64,000 nucleotides of DNA from Selaginella tamariscina (taxonomy: Eukaryota > Streptophyta > Lycopodiopsida > Selaginellales > Selaginellaceae). Below are positions 10,766 to 20,978 of the stretch, one piece after another. The stretch's first letter is position 1. Every line of letters starts with the position of its first letter. The translations under genes and the position numbers were made by a program. The notes under the pieces are model-generated. The model was not told the DNA's origin and made no database searches. It saw nothing but the letters and a program-made list of their open reading frames with translations. The stretch is taken from contig PUQB01000217.1 of NCBI GenBank assembly GCA_003024785.1, positions 96,001 through 160,000 of the forward strand, written 5' to 3'.

Positions 10766-10950
10766 TGACCTAACCTAATTTCAAGCATCCAAATTTCAGG
10801 AAAGATCTTTTCAGCCTTCATCGTTGCTTCTACTAAGGGATTTTAATCTTTGGTTTTGTTTTGGGCTTTTCATTGCTGTGCTTGTACTAAGGATTTTTAG
10901 TCTTTTAGTTTTGTTTTTGGGCTTTCACCACTGCTTGTACTGAGCCAGGT

Positions 10951-12314
10951 ATGGCACCAAAGTGAAAGCATGTTGAAGAAGAAGAGGAGAAGCTGAGCGA
11001 CACTGAAGAATGGGAGGAAGTTGAAGACGGAGGTGTGATATGCTGCCTTGGGAATGTCCTTCTGCATTCACGGAAAGGAATTTGTGGTAAATTTTTTTTC
11101 AACAAAGCAGTTTTAAATCAACATAGGATAAGAGTCCACAACAGGGAGATTGTGAGTATTTTTATTCATGTAGTGTATTCCTTTAGAGCTTTTCTTTTTT
11201 TTAGCTAACTATGCTAAAGAGTGGAGCTGCGCACGGGAGGAGAATGAGACAACAATCTTCCTCCAAGCTTTGTAAAAGAATTTATTGATTCAAAAAAAAA
11301 AAAAGATCTTAAAATCTTGATGTAGGACGACGTAAAGAAGCAGTAAATGAGCCTATCTAAGGTAATTAGTTAAACCTTCGATAATTGACCTTTGACAATC
11401 TTTCTCTTTTTGCAACAGCCATTGAAGATTTTCAAAAAGAGAGACAAAAAACAAACGGGAGCAGGACGGCAAGCTTTTCAAGAAGAAAGGAAAGGTGGAA
11501 ACACAAGGGGAGGACAACAAGCAAGACGGAGAAGGGGGGACGAGCAGCAAAAGAGGTTGTTTAAGGTAATTAGTTAAACCTTAACAATTAACCTTTTTGA
11601 CAATCTTTTCTTTTTTTCCAGCATGCTAAGGCTACTCCTAAGAAGAAGACAAAAGGGAGGACAGGGTATTTAGTCAAAAGGTTAACAAGAGACAATGAAA
11701 ATGTTTTAAATTTTTTTTTCCAGGAGCAAATATTAGAAAAGGTGGAATTATTAGACTTTACATTTTCGGTCATAGTTAGAAAAGGTGGAATTATTAGACT
11801 TTACATTTTCGGTCATAGCTCCAAATAGGTAATTTCAACTTTGACTTTATCTTACATTTGAGATTTCTCGCAGCAATGAAGAGTTGTTCATCATGATGCA
11901 TCTTCACAATTCTTCTATACATATTTGTGTCAAAAGGTAAGAATTTGAAATTTGAAATTTTAAATTTTATGTATTTTTTGTTCTTTATTGGTTAAGATTA
12001 TGCAAAAATAAGGAAATGGAAGAATCAACCCAATATTTTTAAGAAGAAGTGTCTACTATTGCCCATTTTTAAAGCATAAGTTTTATTTTTAATTTTAGTC
12101 TTTAGTCTTCAAACTTACTATACACAATTCTTTAGATCCTACTGGAGTTTGGTTTTATTTTCTCTTAGGGTGTACCAAACTTCAATTTTTCATTTAGATT
12201 CTATGCATACACGGGACACGACATTAATAAAATCTTCAAAATTGCACAGAGTACTTAAAGTATGAGTGGAGGTATTACAACAATGAAAATCCTTTGGTCA
12301 AAATCAGTGTAAAG
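10951..12314 (+). pseudogene. Ulp1/SENP-like (C48) protease gene, unit A
   Basis: Exons by homology to D and E: u1 10951-11151, u2 11205-about 11271, u4 11419-11565, u5 11622-about 11665, u6 11724-11828, u7 11874-11936, u8 11997-12075, u9 12136-12314. Breaks: CGA to TGA at codon 6 of u1 (10963-10965); a 43-bp direct duplication in u6 (shared with D); lost bases in u5 and u7; donor gtaagt to ataagt after u8; catalytic His codon CAC to TAC at 12140-12142 (shared with D). Not functional as a protease. Confidence 0.55.
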
Positions 12315-12320
12315 GTATGA

Positions 12321-12503
12321 TTTGACAAAGTAATACTTCTTGCTGAGGTGCAGTCGACCAGGTACATGAAAAAGTTCAACCACGTTTATTATTTCACTCC
12401 AGGCAAGGGACATTGTCACTTGAAACATCTAAGGTTTTCGAATCTTATTTCAGTGATTCGAGACTGTAAAATTTACTTAGCATTCTCTTCAAACAAATTT
12501 AAG
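12321..12503 (+). pseudogene. STRY exon-like copy after the Ulp1-like gene, unit A
   Basis: About 60 codons reading EVQSTRYMKKF, VYYFTPGKGHCH, SSNKFK. Two more copies meet head to head at the palindrome centre (about 9541-9690 + and 9703-9894 -). Family unknown. A weak donor-like aag/gttcat ends it. Confidence 0.4.
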
Positions 12504-12578
12504 GTTCATAATATTAGTGTAATAAAATCTATACATTTTTCATTAAATAATAATGTTTAATAAGTAATAATTTTATAC

Positions 12579-12774
12579 CTTGACAAATAGAACCTTTGAA
12601 ATGCTCCAATTTAGCAGACTTCTTTGAGGCTCCTTCCGAAGATCATGGAGCCAAAGCTTCTCTAAAATCTCCACATATGTTCTCACTGCATTGCAGATGG
12701 CATATTCCACATCGGGAATGTAATATTCTCCAAAAGGTAGAGTATCATAATCTCCTCTAGTACTTCACTCAGCA
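12579..12774 (-). pseudogene. Inverted UNC13-like exon beta copy, unit A
   Basis: Reverse-strand version of exon beta (VEYAICNAVRTYVEILEKL), ending at a good donor (gtataa). It keeps an extra segment of about 20 codons (HDLPEGASKK type) that the + strand copies lack. The acceptor side is deleted. Confidence 0.55.
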
Positions 12775-12779
12775 AAGGT

Positions 12780-13733
12780 TTCATTAAAACGTGCGCGCGT
12801 GTGTGTACGCATGTGTGTGTGTAGAGAGAAAGAGAGAGAACATACACGTATATAGTAAGCACGTTGTATCACATATACACATCTTTATATATAATGTATG
12901 TATGTGTATCTATACACACACACATACATTTTATATATTATATATATATAAACTGTAAATGCACACCAACCAACAGAGAAGGAAAACATGCCCCAGTCTG
13001 TGGTTCCCATTACTTATACTACAAGTAACCAGGGTTTGGCGTTCCATGTTTTTTCAAGTACCGGGAACACCAAATACTTTAACTGAAAAAACTCTAATCA
13101 AAAACATTTTGTGTTTTCTTTAATATTTTCTACATGAATGGTTTAATTAAATAATATTAAGTTTTTTAATTAAATTATTTTGATGTTCCCAATACTTTGA
13201 GAACACGGAACCCAAACCCTGCAAGTAACCCAACTGTACAAGAAAATTAAGTATTAGAATTTAAAATTGGATAATTAAATTAACTACAGTAGTCTAATTA
13301 TTTTTAAGACTTTATTAGCTAAACATTAACTTAAGTATAATTAAGAGTAGAATAAGTTTACTCGATCATGCGTGTTCTGGCTGCTGTGATAAGTAAACTA
13401 AACAGTGTATCAGTACAAATATGTATACATACAACAATTTACATATACACACAGGTGCCTTCTATATGTATTATATACACTCAAAAGTATGTGACATTGG
13501 CATTTGAATTGGCATATACTTTTAATTTCAATATAAATTTGCAAGTTTAAGTTATTTTGGAACTGTTTCATTTAAAAGATCCTGCGGATTTCAGATCTCT
13601 TAACAATATCTTAATCAGTTTCAAATATATATTTCTTTTAATATTTAACTCCTTCCTACCGCTAAGATATAAATATTTATAAATGTTAACACTCTTAAAT
13701 CGGGTGTACGCACAAACACTCTGTATGTCAAAA
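12780..13733. repeat. Microsatellite and AT-rich spacer, end of unit A
   Basis: Contains (TG)n/(GA)n at 12790-12840, a TA-rich tract at 12935-12950, the hAT MITE, and otherwise AT-rich sequence conserved between units. No gene is supported. Confidence 0.6.
13030..13221. mobile_element. hAT-type MITE, unit A
   Basis: 192 bp. The termini are an inverted pair based on cagggtttggcgttcc (perfect in the D copy; 2 bp lost at the right end here), within a longer imperfect inverted repeat of about 45 bp. The 8-bp target duplication caagtaac is at 13022-13029 and 13222-13229. An 8-bp duplication and CAGGG termini are hAT hallmarks. Units C and E have the empty site (33114-33121 and about 61697-61704). 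No coding capacity. Confidence 0.85.
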
Positions 13734-13879
13734 TATTAAATTATTATTTATTAAATTAAAAAACGTATGGGTTTTTAATTATACAAAAACTAAACCATGA
13801 CATTGATTATCAAAATACTTAAAATTCTTGAGAAATAGATAAAAATTGTTTTTTAATAGGGGATTAACTGTTTTTTAAG

Positions 13880-13940
13880 CACAAAAATGGAACAACATTT
13901 TGGAAAGGAGGCTCAACCTCAAACACCAGCCAGATGAAAA
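13880..13940 (+). pseudogene. ERR1 exon-like copy, unit B
   Basis: Same as unit A ERR1, with donor gtacgt. The ERR1 ATG is changed in context (aaaatgg). Confidence 0.45.
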
Positions 13941-14281
13941 GTACGTAATATGTAAACGCGGGCATACACACACAAACACACGCATAGGTGTAAGACTGTC
14001 GAGAGGCAGGGTGTGCGTGTGCGTGTGCGTGTGTGAGAGAGAGAGAGAGAGTATTTTGTTCATACGTGCATATATGTGCATCTTTCCATGTGAACAACGG
14101 ACAACAGATAAGAGTATACTCACGCCTGTGCAACTGTGTCTGTATTATGCAATGCATGTGTAAGTGTATGTGTGTGTGCATGCGCGTGTACACATACACT
14201 ATAAATAAATAAGTATATAAGATATAATAATGTGTGTGTTTTCAACATTAGCATGGGTATGAATACAAATATATATACATA

Positions 14282-14336
<55 letters not shown>

Positions 14337-14904
14337 GTATGTATGTATGTATATGTATATGTATATGTCTGCATGTATGTATGTATGTATAAGGACACAC
14401 TTAAAAACACACACGCATGTGACTATAAATATATATACATAGACACACACACATACAGAAGATACAACAGTATACATATACACACAGGTGCTTTCTATAT
14501 GTATTATATACACTCAAGTATGTGAAATATTTGAATTGTTTATGCTTATAAACTTGAATTTAAGCTTGCAAGTTTATATAAAACGAGCTTGCACGTGTAG
14601 CTTCAGATCTTTTAACGATAATCAGTTTCAAGTATTCAAATTATATTTCTTTTAATATTTAGCTCCTTTCCACCACTATTTGTAAATGCTATCGCTATAT
14701 TAAAAAAAAAACCTCTTAAATCGCGCTCAAGGTATTAAACTATTATTTATTAAATTAAAAAGCTAGTAAAAGAACGTACGGGTTTTTAATTATATATTAA
14801 TCAAACCATGAAATTCCTTATTAAAATACTTCAAGTTCTTTGAAAAATTGTTTATTAATAAGGGATTAAATAACAATATTATATATTAATCACTGTTTTT
14901 TAAG
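13941..14904. repeat. Microsatellite spacer, unit B
   Basis: (TGTGCG)n(GA)n at 14010-14052, a long (CA)n at 14283-14326 followed by (TA)n and (GTAT)n, and AT-rich flank. No gene. Confidence 0.6.
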
Positions 14905-14964
14905 CACAAAGATGAAAAATATTTGGAAAGGAGGCTCGAACTCAAACACCAAGCCAGATGAAAA
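14905..14964 (+). pseudogene. ERR2 exon-like copy, unit B
   Basis: Paralogue of exon gamma with donor gtatgt; one T of the ttttgg run is missing, so the frame differs from other ERR2 copies. Confidence 0.45.
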
Positions 14965-15166
14965 GTATGTAAACACAAGCATATGTAAACACACACACAC
15001 ACATGTGCAAGTATTTGAAACAAAAAATGTGAATCTGCTTATATACTATGTATATGACAAGAGCTTAACATTATAATCTTCGTAGTATATACCAGGAATG
15101 TCTTCTGGCATATTCTTGGGATATTTTGAGACGTTTATTAATATTAAAAGTTATTAAAATTAAATG

Positions 15167-15372
15167 TGTAAGGTAATTACCATGGTATATTTAGAAGTTT
15201 CTAGAAGTTACTAGAGATATTTATGGTCTGGCTAAATCCTTCATAGGATAGTACAAATATAGCTAGAATATACATTTTCCTTTGTATATATAAACCTGAT
15301 CTTGAATACAAAGGATATCTGAGTTTTCTGTCTTTTCGTATATTTATTGTGTTGTGTCTCGGGGTTCTCACA
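15167..15372 (+). repeat. 5' LTR of Ty3-2
   Basis: 206 bp. TATA-like tatatataa near 15295. It differs from the 3' LTR by several substitutions (cttcata/cttgata, tcttgaa/tcattaa) plus a 12-bp deletion in the 3' copy. Confidence 0.9.
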
Positions 15373-15373
15373 C

Positions 15374-15389
15374 TGGTGGAGAAGTCGGG
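15374..15389 (+). other. Primer-binding site of Ty3-2
   Basis: tggtggagaagtcggg, 1 nt after the LTR; same type as in Ty3-1. Confidence 0.6.
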
Positions 15390-15502
15390 CAATTTGTGAG
15401 AGAAGTTTCTTTTGATCTTCTTTCTTTTATCTCTTTTCAATCTTTCTTTTTTTTTTTTCTTCTTCTTTTCTTTGTTTTCTTTGTTTCCTTTATACAATTC
15501 TT

Positions 15503-15887
15503 ATGGAGCAACAACTTTTGAAACAACTAATTGCATCACACACCAGCATGAACAGCTCCTTCAACACTTGCAAGTTCCAGTTCTAGCTCCTACTCCTCAA
15601 TCAAACCCACGTGTACGACCTCAACCTTTTCAAGGTGCGCCGGGTGCAGATGTTCACCATTGGTTGGCTCATTTCATCAATATTGCCACATATCATGGGT
15701 GGACAGCTACACATTGCCTTCGGAGTTTCCAACTTGTCTTTTAGATGTTGCTCTCCAATGGTATAATAGTCGTCCACCACCAACAGGTTTACTCACAGAT
15801 GAGCAATATTGGTTCACCCTTCAAGCAGAATTTAAATTGACTTTTGGGAAAGCAGAAGATTCTGACGATGCGTTTCAACAACTTCGT
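15503..15887 (+). pseudogene. gag: Truncated gag of Ty3-2
   Basis: Matches the first half of Ty3-1 Gag (NPRVRPQPF, HWLAHF, LQWYNSRPP, TFGKAEDSDDAFQQLR) and stops at the inversion breakpoint. The rest of capsid and the CCHC knuckle are missing. A lost C near 15722 breaks the frame relative to the unit E copy. A polypyrimidine leader (15407-15495) precedes it. Confidence 0.8.
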
Positions 15888-18258
15888 ACGTACTGGATCA
15901 CATCTTGTCGCATATTCGGCCAGTAAAAAGAACGTTGTAAGCTGTCCAAAGTTCTTCGATAACCAAAATGTCCCCAGAAAGTGGTGAATCATGATATGCT
16001 GCAAGATACCTAGGAACAAAAGTGGTTGGAATTGCCAAACGTAGTGAAGTTGTAACATCTGTGCCAATAAAATAAACCACACCATCATGTATGCGAAATT
16101 GTGCCACAAATGAAGAAAAACGAGAGTTGGATGGTTGAGAAGGATTGGTTAGTGCCAAACGAATAGGTTGAATCCAAGCATCTGTTTCCTGAGCCCTTGA
16201 ACCTCTGTAAGAGATGGAATTGTAAGATCCAATTGATTGGCCATAACTGCACAAGGAGCCCTAGAAAGAGCATCAGCATCCACCATACTATCCCCGGGAC
16301 GATGTTTGACCTCAAAGTTATACATTTGGAGCCGAAGTGCCCATCTGGCAGATCGTCCAAGCAACTTCTTGTTCTTCAATAAGGCAGAAACAGCTGCATG
16401 ATCACACTCCAAAAGCGTATGAGATCCATGGAGATATACATGAAGACGCTCAAAAGCCCACACTGCAGCTAAGCACTCAAGATCTGAAGCACAATAGTTG
16501 TTTTCAGGGCCTTGCAATGCCCTATTCACATATGCAATGGGATGTCGAACGGACTCATCACATACCTCAGTTTGCATTAGGACTCCACCAATACCTACGG
16601 AAGAAGCATCCGTTCGTAATATAAAAGGACGAGAAAAATCCGGATAATGAAGCACCGGAGGGGACGTCAAATACTTTCGTAGCTTACAAAAAGAATCTTC
16701 ACAGTCATTAGTCCACACAAAAGGAACATCCTCATGCAACAAAGCTCGCAAAGGAGCATTGACATCAGCCAAACGAGGTATAAAACGTCCTAAATATGTG
16801 ACCTTACCAAGAAATCGTCGTAAAGACCGTACATCTGTTGGACGAGGAAATTTTGCCACAGCCTCCACCTTGGATGGATCCACACGTAACCCCTCACGAG
16901 AAACCATGTACCCCAAATACGTAGTTTCAACTGTGCCAAAAACACACTTAGGCTTCTTCAACTTGAGCCCATACTCCCGTAAACGATCAAACACACGAGC
17001 TACTTCCTTGAGATGATCTTCCCAAGATCCCTGAGTATGAACCAGAATGTCATCCAAGTATTTTGCAACTGTCTCCAGAAACTCATCATTAAAAACTTCA
17101 TCCATCATGCGCTGAATATGGCAGGAGCAGATACTCATATAAACCAAAAGGAGTTCGGAATGCTGTTTTGGGAATGTCTTGGGAGCCATAGGAATTTGCC
17201 AATAACCTGAAGCAAGATCCAATTTAGTAAACCAACGACTCTTACCCAATTGATCTAACAAATCCTGTGTCTTCGGCAAGGGATAGCTATCTGGTTCTGT
17301 AACAGCATTGACGGGACGGTAATCCATCGTGAACCGCTTAGATCCATCAGGTTTATCCACCAAATGGGGCTCTGATGCCCATGGACTGAAAGAACGGCGA
17401 GCCAGCTTCTTCTCCAGCAACTCTGACACACATTTTCGTATAATGGCCAATTCTTTTGGAGATCGCCTTCGAACAGCAGCTTTAGAAGGTAAAGCGTCCC
17501 CTGTTCGAATGTGGTGTTGTGTTCGAACCTTAGCAGTGGGGGTGATATCTGTAGAGAAAAGATCTGAATATTTCTTCAATAATTGTTGTACCTGAAACTC
17601 TCGCTGAGAAGAAGTTGGTTCAGTTGCCACATGTACATTTCCAGAGTTCCTTGACACTGAGGACACCATTGCTGAAACATCTAGCTCATGCATGATGGCA
17701 CTTGACAAAATTGCTCCACATCGCTTGAGAGGGAGTTTATCCAAAAGAAAAGGTGAATGACCTGGAAGTATTAACCGTCGAGGCCCAAATTGGCAACTTG
17801 CCTTACATGCATCCAACCAAGTACACCCAAGAATAATATCAAAAATCTGGTGTGAGAATACATGGAGTTGCAACTCGTTTGCATAAGTCCCAAACTGCAA
17901 AGGTACTTGAGCAAGTGTAGACGAAGCAGCTCGAGTACATCCATCGCCATACAACACATGTAAAGCTTCCTTGCTTGGCACGTTGTCAAAGCACAACGTG
18001 TAACCACATTAGTAGAAATCGAAGAAATACTAGAACCTGTATCAATAAGAATAGTTACAGGGGTACCATGTATGAAACCTTGTAGTGTAAATGGAGATAA
18101 CCCTTTATGAGGAGTTCGCAAAGCTTGAGGTGAAAAAGAAAGAAAAGATGAAGGACTAGGAGATGAAGGAAAAGTGTTAGGTGCCTTCGTACCCAACACA
18201 CCTACTCGTTTCCCGCCTCCACAGGAGCAACATCCACAACAGCAACCGGTTGATTCTG
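15888..18258 (-). pseudogene. pol: Inverted protease-RT-RNase H-integrase-N segment of Ty3-2
   Basis: On the - strand: protease with LIDTGSSIS (about 18050), FDIILGCTWL, RT with KLDLASGYWQ and KYLDDILVH, RNase H with ILRTDASSVGIGG, and the integrase HHCC start (YHDSPLSG), ending in a frame that runs to the left breakpoint. In this copy about 38 nt of RT before FQRMMDEV are deleted and the frame is patched; unit E keeps them. The breakpoints are aacaacttcgt (15877-15887) and its reverse complement acgaagttgtt (18259-18269). Confidence 0.9.
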
Positions 18259-18269
18259 ACGAAGTTGTT

Positions 18270-19198
18270 CATTGTGTCAGACTCAGAACTCCTCACGATC
18301 AACTGGTGCTTTAGAGTCTATACAGGTGGAACGGCCATTTGAACTTGTTGCATGGGATTTAATTGGTCCTTTTCCACCTTCAGCTGCAGGCAACCGATAT
18401 GTTGTGGTTTTAACAGATTATTTGACACGTTGGGTGAAGGTTGGAGCTTTACCAGATGCCACGGCCCATAGTGTTGCTGATTTTCTACTCACTCGGGTAA
18501 TTTTGCGCCATTCATGTCCAGAACGGATTTTATCAGATAATGGACTTGCCTTTATTGCTGAAGTTTTAAAGGTTTTGACTTCACGGATGGAATTCAACAA
18601 TCTTTCACATCTCCCTTTCATCCACAAACAGATGGATTAGTCGAGCGTTTGAATCAGACTTTTAAAGGTATGATTTCTAAGTATGTAAATCCTACTCAGA
18701 ATGATTGGGATTGGTATTTGCGATACTTAAATTTGCATACAACACTGGCATTCAAAGTTCCATTGGCATGTCTCCATTCAAAGCATTATATGGGCGAGAC
18801 CTCGAATGCCTCCAGAAGTTGGTTTGGCTTCTCACAAACCTAAGTATGCTGAAGCTCGATATTGGGTGACTTACTTAGATCGAGCTCTTCCTTTATTGCA
18901 TGCTACCTCAGCAGAACATTTAGGTCGGGCACAAGTTCAACAACAATAGGATTATAATTCTCGTCATCGGCCACCTCCTCAGTTTGCTATTGGTGACCTT
19001 GTTTTTGTACATTTTCCAGAACTTCATCAAAAAGGACTCACTCTAGGTTTCTTGCGGAAATGGCTCGGTCCTTATAAGATTCTTCGTCAAGTTGGCCCTC
19101 AAGTTTACCATGTGCAAGATGTTGAGTCTCGAGAAGCACCTTTGGTTGCTCACGTTTTACGACTGAAGAAGTTTTTCTTACGAGGGGGGATAATGTAA
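18270..19198 (+). pseudogene. pol: Integrase core of Ty3-2
   Basis: Starts inside the zinc module (CQTQNSS), then the core AWDLIGPFP, LSDNGLAF (usual SDNGPAF, so a P to L change), DGLVERLNQTFKG, and C-terminal GPYKILRQVGPQVY. Several frame breaks and an in-frame TAG near 18947. The last stop lies inside the 3' LTR. Confidence 0.85.
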
Positions 19199-19387
19199 GG
19201 TAATTACCATAGTATATTCTAGAAGTTTCTAGAAGTTACTAGAGATATTTATGGTCTGGCTAAATCCTTGATAGGATAGTACAAATATAGCTAGAATATA
19301 CCTTTTCCTTTGTATATATAAACCTGATCATTAAATACAAAGGATATCTGAGTTTTCTGTCTTTTCGTGTGTCTCGGGGTTCTCACA
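19194..19387 (+). repeat. 3' LTR of Ty3-2
   Basis: 194 bp, preceded by the purine tract cgaggggggataa. Ends in CA before the aatg target duplication. Confidence 0.9.
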
Positions 19388-20352
19388 AATGTTACTTTCA
19401 AAATAAGAATTGGGTTTTGGACAACGTGCTTACTATATACGTGTATACTCTCTCTCTCTCCCTCCACACGCACGCACATGCACACACGCACGCACGCACA
19501 TTTTAATGAAACCTTTTGATTTGATGCTGAGTGAAGTACCAGAGGAAATGATGACAAGGCTTTCAGCTCTACCTTTTGGGGAATATTACATCCCCGACGT
19601 GGAATATGCCATCTGCAATGCATTGAGAACATATGTGGAGATTTTAGAGAAGCTTCTATGTGTCAAGGTACAAAATTATTACTTATTAAACATTATTATT
19701 TAATGAAAAATGTATAGATTTTATTACTTATTAAGCACTAATATTATTTATTAAAATATAGAACTAAATAACTTTATTAAATTTTATAGTTTAGTTCTAA
19801 TGTATAAATTTTATTACTTATCATTATATATAAATTCGTTATAAAAGTACCACTAATATTTTTAATATTTAATCATGAGTGGACTAAATACTGTTTTTAA
19901 TTGATTGTAATTTATTAATTATTGTTTTTTTCTAAAAACAAGATGAATAATATGAATGCTGTTTTGGAGCAAGACGAGGACTTGGAAAGGAACAATGGAC
20001 CAAAACCAGATGAAAGGTATGTAATATTACACACATATGCACCGTATATACAATGTGTGTATATGTAACAAGAAACGTGCTTATATATGTTAATACACAC
20101 ACACATATACACCGTATATACGATGTGTGTATATGTAACAAGAAATGTGCTTATATATGCTTGAGACTAGCTAATCTTTTAACACTGTGAAGAGATGCAG
20201 AGGCCACAAAGCTGAGTTTATTTAAGATTTTAGAGAAGCATGGAAGCATTAAAAAGGGCTTAAGTGCCAGTTTTGAAGAATTAAAACAGTTTACAGAGCA
20301 GAATATGAGTAATGTTATTGGCTCCATTGTCGACAACATACAGGTAATCATT

Positions 20353-20393
20353 GTGTGCGTGTGTATGTGTGTGTGTGGTGTGTGTGTGTGTGC

Positions 20394-20425
<32 letters not shown>

Positions 20426-20599
20426 AGACGTTTACATATATAAATGTAGTAATGTGAGCGGTTCGTATTACACGTGAGTTGCAAGGAATTTTGGAGGCAG
20501 ATCATGGTCAATTTGAACCGTTGACTACATATCTTGACCAGCATTTGACCATAATGCACGACTATCTTCATCCATCGATTTTTCAGAAAATTATTGAGG

Positions 20600-20634
<35 letters not shown>

Positions 20635-20657
20635 GCACGTACATACACAAACACACA
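20353..20657 (+). repeat. Complementary microsatellites bracketing exon epsilon, unit B
   Basis: (TG)n(AG)n at 20353-20425 and (CT)n(CA)n at 20599-20657 flank exon epsilon 20461-20598. Confidence 0.7.
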
Positions 20658-20978
20658 CGAACGAGGTTATAAAATTGTATATATAGTATTTTTTAACTTT
20701 TGTAAATACTAAAGAGATTATAATGTAGGAAATATGTAAAACAGTATTTTTCTGCCTGGAAGAATATGTTCTCAATCGTGATGAGGATCCAAGACCAGTG
20801 ACTCCGGTATTAAACTTTCCAAATAGTACCTACACTTTTAATCTATTATATACAGTAATAGTACTCTCTCACACACACGCACACACGCACGCATGCACAA
20901 AGGAAAGTTATTTTCAAATATTAAATACGGCCACGCAGAATATGTACAGGCTAATTTCCGGTTTAGTGCTGGACCGCC

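Larger units (their letters stand above)
1..13733. repeat. Tandem unit A of the ~8-kb array (with Ty3 insertion)
   Basis: The unit edge is set by the recurring motif tattaaattattatttatt, found at 1, 34457 and 50194, at 13734, and in variant form at 26125 and about 62229. Removing the Ty3 element at 1787-6722 and one target duplication leaves about 8.8 kb. A shares with D, and not with B, C or E, a 12-nt deletion in exon beta, a truncated exon gamma, a 43-bp duplication in the Ulp1-like gene and the hAT MITE. Identity was judged by eye, not by alignment. Confidence 0.85.
15167..19387 (+). mobile_element. Ty3/gypsy element Ty3-2 with inverted pol segment
   Basis: 4221 bp, TG...CA LTRs, target duplication aatg (15163-15166 and 19388-19391). 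The empty site aattaaatgttactttc is intact in A, C and D. The internal order is gag fragment (+), a 2371-bp segment with integrase zinc module, RNase H, RT and protease on the - strand (15888-18258), then the integrase core (+). It cannot make a Gag-Pol protein. The same structure is at the same site in unit E. Confidence 0.92.
15096..20806 (+). pseudogene. UNC13/MUN-domain-like gene fragment, unit B (Ty3 in intron)
   Basis: Exons alpha 15096-15132, beta remnant about 19519-19667, gamma 19943-20016, delta 20193-20343, epsilon 20461-20598, zeta 20729-20806. The phases fit: gamma (74 nt, MNNMNAVLEQDEDLERN... ending PKPDER) leaves 2 nt that the first base of delta completes; delta, epsilon and zeta then run in phase 0. 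The Ty3 element 15167-19387 sits 34 bp downstream of the donor of alpha, within the intron. Defects: beta has lost its gcag acceptor and epsilon its gtag acceptor (ATTTGTA deleted); the donor after epsilon is GC, not GT. Gamma, delta and zeta are intact. Confidence 0.5.

Noticed and set aside
10969..11151. C2H2 zinc finger in the first exon of the Ulp1-like gene (LNQHRIRVH end)
   Set aside because: Only the His half looks right; the paired cysteines are not at the needed spacing.
16197..17595. + strand ORFs inside the inverted pol segments (also 52776-54060)
   Set aside because: They are shadows of the - strand protease-RT-RNase H frame, which has the catalytic motifs.
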